From contig USQZ01000047.1 in the NCBI GenBank assembly GCA_900556975.1, positions 1 through 12,029 of the forward strand: a stretch of 12,029 bases of DNA, read 5' to 3'. The notes under the pieces were generated by a model, which was not told the DNA's origin, did not search any database, and worked only from the letters and a program-made list of their open reading frames with translations. A program made the position numbers and the translations under genes. Of the stretch, positions 9,901 to 12,029 are shown piece by piece. Within the stretch, counting starts at the first letter, position 1, and each line of letters begins with the position of its first letter. The DNA comes from an uncultured Clostridium sp. Lineage in GTDB: Bacteria; Bacillota; Clostridia; TANB77; CAG-508.

Positions 9901-12029
9901 AACACCTTCAAATGCAAATGGAACATATAGTGGAAATGAAGTAATTGTAACTTATTATTATAAAAAGGTTGAAAGAAAAGTTAATTTAATAAAATATAAA
10001 GAAGATGGTAAGACACCATTAGCTGGTGCTAAGTTTAAAATCAATGGAGTTGAATATACAACAGATGAAAATGGTAAGATAAGTACGACGTTAAATGCTG
10101 GAACATATGATGTAACCGAAATTGAAGCTCCAACAGATTATAAATTGCCATCAAATCCAACGACTAAATTAACAGTTACAAGAGATACAAACGAAGCCTT
10201 AATAAATATTACAAATGAGAAAAAGACTGGTACTGTAACAGTACATCATTATATACAAGGAACAACGACGAAGGTTCCATTAGCAGATGGAAGTACAGCT
10301 GATGATGAAGTTAAGACAGGAAATGTTGGAGATATGTATGCTACAAAATCTGTAGATAACTTATCAGAAAGATACGAACTTGTTTCAGAACCAAGCAACG
10401 GAAGTGGTACGTATATTGATGGAAATATTGAGGTAATCTATTACTATAAAACTATTCCAACATCAGTAATTGTTCATCATTATTTAGAAGGTACAACTAC
10501 AAAGCTTGCTGATGATGTAATTCATGATGGTATTGTAGGAGATAATTACACAACTGGTGTAGCAACTGTGGATAGTAAATATGAAGTTGTTGCAATTCCT
10601 GCAAATGCAAATGGCAAAATGACTAGAGAACAGATAGTGGTAATTTACTATTATAGAGTAAAAGATACTTCAGTTTTAGTTCATCACTATAAAGAGGGAA
10701 CATCAGAAAGTTTAAGTAAAGATGTAACAATACCTGGTAAGGTTGACGATGATTATACAACAAGCGTTGCTAGTGATATACCAAGTAAGTATGAATTAGT
10801 TGCTACTCCAACGAATGCAAGTGGTAAGATGACTGTAGCACAGACTGTTGTAACATACTACTATAGATTAAAAACAACCGGTGTAGATGTTCATTATTAT
10901 AAAGAAGGAACAACTGAGAAAGTTTCTAAAGATGTTGCAATTGAAGGACGAGTTGATCAAGCTTATACAACAGCACCAGCAACAGATGTTGCAAGTAAGT
11001 ATGAATTAGTTGAAACACCAGCTAATGCAACAGGTACAATGACAGAAAGTAGAATCACTGTAATTTATTATTACAGATTAAAAGATACAAGCGTATTAGT
11101 ACATCATTATTTAGAAGGAACAACAACAAAACTTGCAGATGATGTAACTATAAAAGGAAAGGTTGATAGTAGCTATAAAACAGTAGCTAATACTGATTTA
11201 CTTGCAGGAAAATATGAGCTAGTTGCAGAGCCAACAAATAAATCTGGAACGATGACAGAGGCTCAAATAGTAGTAATTTACTATTATAGAGTGAAAGACA
11301 CATCAGTTCTAGTACATCACTATATTAAAGATACAACAACAAGTTTAAGTGATGATGTAACAATAAAAGGTAAAATTGATGATAAATATACAACTACAGT
11401 TGCAAATGATATTCCAGAGCAATATGAATTAGTTGCAGAGCCAACTAACAAATCTGGAACAATGACTGAAGAGCAAATAGTTGTAACATACTATTATCAA
11501 TTAAAGAATTATCCATATACAGTAAACTATTTGGAAAAAGGAACAGATAATGTGTTGCATGAACCAAAACAAGGTGGAGCATTGACTTATGGAAGTACAG
11601 TAAAATCAAGTGATGAAAAGATTAATATAAATGGATATAATTTCGACAGCTATGATAAAGAAACATTAACAATTGGAACGATTAACAATGTAATTAATAT
11701 TTATTATGCGAAGAGAACAGACTTAAGTTATAAAGTTAATTACTTAGAGAAAGGTACAAATAAAGTATTACATGATCAAAAAGTACAAGGTGGAATGACA
11801 TTTGAATCAGAGATTACATCAAGTGATGAGGTAATCGATATTGATGGATATAACTATGATTCAGTAGACAAAGCAACATTAAAAATAACAACAGGTGAAA
11901 ATGTAATCAATATTTACTATACAAAACGTAACGATTTAAGTTACACAGTAAATTACTTAGAAAAAGATACAAATAAAGTATTGCATAATCCAAAGAACCA
12001 AACAGGAATGACATTTGGAGATATAATTA
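956..12029 (+). CDS. Giant multi-domain surface adhesin (SpaA/Cna-B, beta-propeller and MucBP-like repeats), 3' end outside window
   Basis: One open frame of 3,691 complete codons starts at ATG 956 with a strong RBS and has no stop before the right edge. Approximate domain order by residue: basic N-terminus and hydrophobic segment (14-35); beta-rich adhesin-like head (45-977); four SpaA/Cna-B domains (978-1448); 14 SBBP-like propeller repeats (1449-2345); InlB-B-like module (2346-2448); SpaA domain split by two copies of an unknown module (2449-2852); two MucBP-like repeats (2853-3006); one SpaA domain (3007-3087); six MucBP-like repeats (about 3093-3516); a second MucBP-like subtype (from 3517). 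SpaA domains usually form internal Lys-Asn isopeptide bonds and act as rigid stalk units; MucBP-type repeats are extended spacers that can bind mucin. A role in adhesion at the cell surface is inferred, not shown. The C-terminal anchor is not in view. Codon use looks even throughout, with no sign of a frameshift. Confidence 0.96.
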   Translation, partial: MLKKFGEKITRKKLIIASEIAIVLMAMVIAIAIILSKGESARKKNFVPDSELARAMTYGQFSDEDANVDGTDYVKFNAFFLRDVNSDGIAEKIKGTCKQVGKEDTLYMELNVLTNGYLENGVITINSDNFYLRTAIPKDNEVKDNLISYDTEKISLNQINNGTQKLLTGIVTTGNYSKDSQKYAAIGNDPTKYSKINSITLTGTHVADDGTRTEINKTVNLAVDWYGTTKTEIPNYIIYDSNLSQTKDNTYVVDKENNQAVFEFDIGIKEANSELLLSKAYLEGVIPQLNGYDPEKVEVINEGAKDSYTYDETTRRFTAIKSAKLNDDGTIDKQCYDITYLSGRYNKFKLKVAYPLEAYNETGADTVELKIPVSAYYEGYNNTNTEFVNPYKSNVANATVILTYSKPSGDVAIFEVTVGKYTSSPNSRYYVSKKKPLKIYNGLSSEENDDTYLVRWYGSTGKQGQTTGLVMKETKDGVAQVSDQFIKSDSSTESMENFVANVGIYFSNPMELLGDDGWIKVYDDETGVLLHEFNKSDWNKYSEGSPYKYDIPVKHIRVVTSATQPNKAITVYNVKKVYDDYVTTNYTREQFDNFNYIKSTLTGYAGESCINTDTHDVKYEAPFSIATVEINKEAISTQETEKDMYISIVANGEENANQEKWENGVFLLKLPKDIVTFDIDSIKINNSMVTLVSYEVYEEDGEKFLKIITSNDEATTFSIGIECSISPDPRMATATESFELYASNENAGDYYIPVDDVYDINGNLNVTEKVNKDSVSISMISPNSLLTNQSLTNYDENGSVTVAPMVAEVTKERSSATVNVEINNNYSSTISDVVILGRVPFQGNKYVINGKDLGSTFTTTMSNSGLKLTEALEKTAKVYYSTNGEATKDLEKSENGWTLSPTDYSKVKSYLIDFGEYQFKKGERYTVSYDVSIPSGLNYNEVTYGHHAVYFSLDTTEGKYKTQTEPNKVGIMIAKQYDLELIKFQNGKEKTVSGATYAIQEDGKEESKTRVTSVDGSLKLTGLYIDRTYIVKEIKSPKDYELNDEVVRFTTSESDGKIIVTKNDGNVKNIQAIQPTGSEGYKVQIQVEDEAKARLKIIKNEKDSSKTIPNVRYKLTGAGIISAGRVLATNVDGEAQISGLKIGEEYVLEEVKAEGYYVSDEKIKFTVTNSNGVYSANILEGTVKNSSITEEDSLPIINLQLEDDKIPTYNLEISKIKRIASTAVTTDELKAKAEKALASEDTVYLSGAKFKLYKDGKELGEYTTDANGKITLEGLYQYIDGKDENAIYTLIETQVPDGYVKVNDITFKVDGTSGELQFINTNGKNESYTVDGNTVKLLVEDSPSFKLIKKDADTQEVLANIKFVIYNLDQGTVPAKNSKGETLGTKEIINGKEYYTVTTDSNGEIIADLPEGVYKAVEVQAPEKYEISEDYYFRISSSTEGKTNLETIWGEGIGNETYDQVITSMATSDGGFLVGGKKNTSESITLENGIVIDSQNNSYIIKYDSNGRVDWAHSLGDMYDDRQTKYMDFSETSDGGYLVAGSMFGTLDLGNNITLKSYGSYDGVIIKYNSDGVCEWAKNVGTISNDQFRAITSTSDGGFIVGGYIKYANLQLDSDTTINVDYVSGEDAILIKYNQIGEVEWIKTFNGEPYGDDRITNVIQMDDGGYIVEGHSNGKVDFGNGVVVECSGDWNGLLIRYSATGEVEWAKKIDGYLPITSISKTKDNGFIISGQFESSLDLENGETLKGISGYDGFIIKYDGNGNVKWAKAVGGVNEDKINCIITDKEGNYWAVGYFYSGSVDLGDGIGLSKNGSAAGMVIKYNPDGKCLAAQSLGGNGEQVILNSVAIDEQKNIIVSGKSTMPLTINIKETSTSKQINIGIVVKFEESSTVGASIVEATKLETNNLNSVTEVDKTSDGGSVAVGNFSSATMNFGEIELKKYGVTTSVTDGYIAKYNENNVIEWVKNIGGDEEVKFLAVEETHDNGYVVAGLFNSNISFDDGRVLEYLSGGTNGLLIKFDQYGNIEWFRNIGSKIQEGLALEVTSDDGILVAGSFWGDTLTLSNGGVLHNNSGTSNSAGDKYSDGMIIKYTSDGQVDWGKAINGVLEDRVTSVIELSDGSYVVGGYFNSQITFENGTSITTISSNDGFMVNYYADGTLKQANTLKCSGDLYINCMIPTSDGGYLVGGSFNGGVIRDDVAPIYSKGYLDGVIDKYDSQGKREWVQNISGEMDDYVTSLAQMNNGKYIIGGCFSSSAMSVGSGISLSTAGECDGMLLVYDSKGNAESAKVIGGESNDYVRTVTVKNTGDVLFGGDFKSPSVKFDKMEMTNNNDASGFISMLTMQITGSEVEELQISNNVKKFKITTDVNEIDDIKGGSISGEDENPYEIVKYGETSTNEIKMIPDENYEIIGITVNDEEYKYTANDDGSYTMPAFTNMTEDKHIVVTYSLKDNKIIINKVDKNTKAKLAGAEFKLDQIEERTEPNNADILGPLTDNGQEYVKTDIGTEVTGKIGSLTNKGTYHFVQNDDGTYTPTNSKTYQTANGGTAGISYSTANSYIPIDLTGVTGKYAIVVNASCSSQLSCDYGYATVTTTTTAPKYYSTTGRFMYISGSAEKKEYMSAVLQGGKKYYLHLGYYKNGSIDSYEDQVIINSVKLYNASEKNVKYNFIENNGKYESNNTGEDGTVANSYMTVDLTKYSGTYSLIVNAKISSQSSYDYGYATITDDLTRPSLYDYSGRFIYISGTVNAKNYTSAVLQGGKIYYLHFGYYKDKDTSSGDDKFTINSVSISLNDSYLYHTTVETNSEGQAITQIPFGKYSVTETKAPEGYVLNSTPTIIEFRSTDGAVHEFTIENEEKAKLLVHHYIKGTTTKLADDETSEGTIGEQYTTSPHLDFEKYELEKDSNGEYVLPANASGTYKEGTTEVTYYYVEKNIPLTVHHYIEGTTDKVPLKAGGTASDVTGSGKEGESYTTSAIANDKLSDEYELIETPSNANGTYSGNEVIVTYYYKKVERKVNLIKYKEDGKTPLAGAKFKINGVEYTTDENGKISTTLNAGTYDVTEIEAPTDYKLPSNPTTKLTVTRDTNEALINITNEKKTGTVTVHHYIQGTTTKVPLADGSTADDEVKTGNVGDMYATKSVDNLSERYELVSEPSNGSGTYIDGNIEVIYYYKTIPTSVIVHHYLEGTTTKLADDVIHDGIVGDNYTTGVATVDSKYEVVAIPANANGKMTREQIVVIYYYRVKDTSVLVHHYKEGTSESLSKDVTIPGKVDDDYTTSVASDIPSKYELVATPTNASGKMTVAQTVVTYYYRLKTTGVDVHYYKEGTTEKVSKDVAIEGRVDQAYTTAPATDVASKYELVETPANATGTMTESRITVIYYYRLKDTSVLVHHYLEGTTTKLADDVTIKGKVDSSYKTVANTDLLAGKYELVAEPTNKSGTMTEAQIVVIYYYRVKDTSVLVHHYIKDTTTSLSDDVTIKGKIDDKYTTTVANDIPEQYELVAEPTNKSGTMTEEQIVVTYYYQLKNYPYTVNYLEKGTDNVLHEPKQGGALTYGSTVKSSDEKININGYNFDSYDKETLTIGTINNVINIYYAKRTDLSYKVNYLEKGTNKVLHDQKVQGGMTFESEITSSDEVIDIDGYNYDSVDKATLKITTGENVINIYYTKRNDLSYTVNYLEKDTNKVLHNPKNQTGMTFGDII
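995..1060 (+). other. N-terminal signal sequence or signal anchor of the giant protein
   Basis: Residues 1-13 carry six Lys/Arg (MLKKFGEKITRKK). Residues 14-35 are hydrophobic (LIIASEIAIVLMAMVIAIAI and two more), then SKGESARKKN. This directs the protein to the Sec pathway. No clear A-x-A cleavage site follows the core and basic residues come after it, so an uncleaved anchor is possible. A Glu (residue 19) in the core is unusual. Confidence 0.75.
1088..3880 (+). other. N-terminal beta-rich adhesin-like head region
   Basis: About 930 residues between the signal segment and the first SpaA domain are rich in Asn, Asp, Thr, Tyr and alternating hydrophobics, as in Ig-like adhesin folds. The start contains a calcium-loop-like string, FLRDVNSDGIAEKI (about residues 80-93). 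A later part (about 626-977) holds VVILGRVPFQGN, DLGSTFTTT and SYDVSIPSGLNYNE, which look like the beta-sandwich modules that precede SpaA domains in other large clostridial surface proteins. No catalytic motif is seen. No Pfam family could be assigned with confidence by eye; a ligand-binding role is inferred only from position. Confidence 0.55.
3887..5299 (+). other. Array of four SpaA/Cna-B-type domains
   Basis: Four successive prealbumin-like units begin near residues 978, 1094, 1209 and 1343. Each shows the SpaA pattern: an early strand with Lys (LELIKF, LKIIKN, LEISKI, FKLIKK), a G-A-x-[YF] or N-[VI]-[RK]-[YF] turn, a D-G or N-G hairpin before a short strand, then Y-x-[VLA]-x-E with P-x-x-Y (TYIVKEIKSPKDYE, YTLIETQVPDGYV, YKAVEVQAPEKYE). 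In the first domain Lys983, Glu1033 and Asn1063 sit where the isopeptide Lys, catalytic Glu and Asn are expected. The third domain has an extra Ala/Lys-rich insertion (KAKAEKALASED). These would be stiff, protease-resistant stalk modules. Confidence 0.82.
5300..6625 (+). repeat. SBBP-like beta-propeller repeats 1-7 (first propeller)
   Basis: Seven units of about 63 residues follow the pattern W-[AG]-x-x-[IVL]-G, D-x-[IVF]-x-S, TSDGG-[FY]-[LI]-VGG, [LV]-D-[LF]-G-N-G, YDG-x-IIKY-[DN]-x-x-G-x-[VC]-[ED]. Examples are WAKNVG, TSDGGFIVGG and YDGFIIKYDGNGNVKWAK. This matches the SBBP (seven-bladed beta-propeller) repeat style. The first unit starts at Trp1449, directly after the last SpaA domain. 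Units 6-7 degenerate: the Trp position is Ala in AAQSLGG, and unit 7 ends VVKFEESSTVG with no following Trp, which marks the end of a set. Confidence 0.8.
6626..7990 (+). repeat. SBBP-like beta-propeller repeats 8-14 (second propeller)
   Basis: Seven more units of about 65 residues share the pattern: TSDGGSVAVGNF, TDGYIAKYNENNVIEW, WVKNIGGDEE, SDGMIIKYTSDGQVDW, TSDGGYLVGGSF, LDGVIDKYDSQGKREW. The first unit (ASIVEATKL) and the last (SAKVIGG, ending GFISMLTMQITGSEV) lack the usual Trp or Lys-Tyr, as expected at the closing blade of a propeller. The array ends without a linker into an InlB-B-like module. Confidence 0.78.
7991..8299 (+). other. Small beta module resembling divergent InlB B-repeats
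   Basis: About 103 residues (2346-2448) contain KGGSISGEDENPYEIVKYGE, MIPDENYEIIGITVND, then DGSYTMPAF and TEDKHIVVTY. The order G-x-I-S-G, P-D-x-N-Y-x-I-x-x-I-x-V-N, and N-M-T-E-D-x-x-I-V-V-T-Y is that of divergent InlB/Listeria-type B-repeats, which are beta-grasp-like spacers. Assignment is by pattern only. Confidence 0.5.
8300..9511 (+). other. SpaA/Cna-B domain split by an insertion of two tandem modules
   Basis: The domain opens at residue 2449 with KIIINKVDKNTKAKLAGAEF (Lys2454 in the isopeptide position) and closes with QAITQIPFGKYSVTETKAPE (Glu2816), GYVLNSTP and HEFTIENEEK (Asn2848). Normally Lys and Glu are about 40-60 residues apart; here 362 residues separate them. The excess is accounted for by two tandem copies of an unrecognised module (8498-9337). 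Both SpaA halves keep the key residues, so the domain probably still folds, with the insert projecting from a loop. Confidence 0.72.
8498..9337 (+). repeat. Tandem duplicated unknown module (two copies of about 140 residues) inside the SpaA domain
   Basis: Copy 1 spans about residues 2515-2657 and copy 2 about 2658-2794. Shared blocks in order: ANSY-[IM]-x-[IV]-DLT, [IV]-VNA-x-x-SSQ, YDYGYAT or CDYGYAT followed by [VI]-T, GRF-[MI]-YISG, SAVLQGGK-x-YYLH-x-GYYK, and [FIV]-[IT]-INSV. About half the residues agree by eye. The Gly/Tyr-rich alternating strands suggest a jelly-roll or CBM-like beta-sandwich. Copy 1 alone has a cysteine pair, CSSQLSC. No known family was recognised. As the most exposed part of this stalk region it could be a binding module, but that is inference. 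Confidence 0.7.
9512..9973 (+). repeat. MucBP-like repeats 1-2
   Basis: Two units begin at VHHYIKGTTTKLADD (9521) and VHHYIEGTTDKVPL (9749), 228 nt apart. Each has VHHY-[IL]-x-GTT, Y-T-T-S, YEL, N-A-[SN]-GTY and closes with EVTYYY or IVTYYY. This is the MucBP (mucin-binding protein) repeat pattern of lactobacilli, listeriae and clostridia. In this setting they are extended spacers that may contact mucin. Confidence 0.75.
9974..10216 (+). other. SpaA/Cna-B domain embedded in the MucBP-like array
   Basis: About 81 residues (3007-3087): VNLIKYKEDGKTPLAGAKF, TTDENGKISTTLNAGTYDVT, EIEAPTDYK and a final LINITNE. Lys3013, Glu3055 and Asn3087 fit the isopeptide triad. This is a compact, standard-length SpaA unit, unlike the split one upstream. 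It lies between MucBP-like repeats 2 and 3. Confidence 0.82.
10232..11503 (+). repeat. MucBP-like repeats 3-8
   Basis: Six units have VHHY or VHYY starting at 10241, 10472, 10679, 10889, 11099 and 11312. Units 4-8 are spaced 207-213 nt (69-71 residues). Each has VHHY-x-EGTT, [AS]-[DK]-DV, [KE]-x-D-x-x-YTT, YEL-V, N-A-[NS]-G-[KT]-M-T and IVVIYYYR. Linkers such as RVKDTSVLVHHY recur at two junctions. The DNA differs mostly at third codon positions between copies, so the repeats are old and kept at protein level. Confidence 0.82.
11504..12029 (+). repeat. MucBP-like repeats of a second subtype (two full, third partial at edge)
   Basis: Units begin at VNYLEKGTDNVLHEPK (11522), VNYLEKGTNKVLHDQK (11735) and VNYLEKDTNKVLHNPK (11948), each 213 nt apart. 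They contain GGxT or GGMTF, SSDE, [ID]-INGYN or DIDGYNYDS, and close with VINIYY-[AT]-KR. The shift from VHHY to VNYLEK marks a different subfamily nearer the C-terminus. The third copy is cut at the right edge, so the array probably continues. Confidence 0.8.

Noticed and set aside
9512..12029. CRISPR-like array of regular spacing (about 210 nt)
   Set aside because: The repeats are coding, in frame and diverged at third codon positions; spacing and length are those of protein repeats.

Overview
The window is AT-rich, uses AGA, TTA and ATA freely, and reads with the standard bacterial code (TAA stops, no in-frame TGA). Both coding regions encode Gram-positive-style surface proteins with SpaA/Cna-B and MucBP modules. 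This points to a low-GC member of the Bacillota, most likely an uncultured gut Clostridia-like lineage. The genus cannot be set from the sequence.

Layout: (1) 3-464 (+) is the 3' end of a large surface-protein gene: an extracellular beta-sandwich-like repeat, then one C-terminal membrane anchor. (2) 465-955 is intergenic. It holds a large nested palindrome (475-642, with a perfect 28-bp inner inverted repeat), two DnaA-box-like 9-mers 31 bp apart, a bidirectional terminator-like hairpin (802-854), a sigma-A-like promoter (from 897) and a strong ribosome binding site (941-947). (3) 956-12029 (+) is one uninterrupted reading frame of 3,691 complete codons that runs off the right edge, so its C-terminus is not seen.

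The giant protein (at least roughly 400 kDa) is a mosaic. It has a signal/anchor segment (residues 14-35), a long N-terminal adhesin-like beta-rich head (about 45-977), and four SpaA/Cna-B isopeptide-type domains (about 978-1448). Fourteen SBBP-like repeats follow (1449-2345) and divide naturally into 7+7, suggesting two beta-propellers. Next come a small InlB-B-repeat-like module, a SpaA domain split by a tandem pair of about 140-residue modules, two MucBP-like repeats, another SpaA domain, six more MucBP-like repeats, and a second MucBP-like subtype at the right edge (two full copies and a partial third).

The layout suggests a stalk-and-head surface adhesin. The SpaA and MucBP arrays would be the extended stalk, and the head and propellers the binding parts. 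The upstream partial gene is probably another member of the same kind of surface-protein locus. No enzyme, mobility gene, RNA gene or CRISPR array was recognised.
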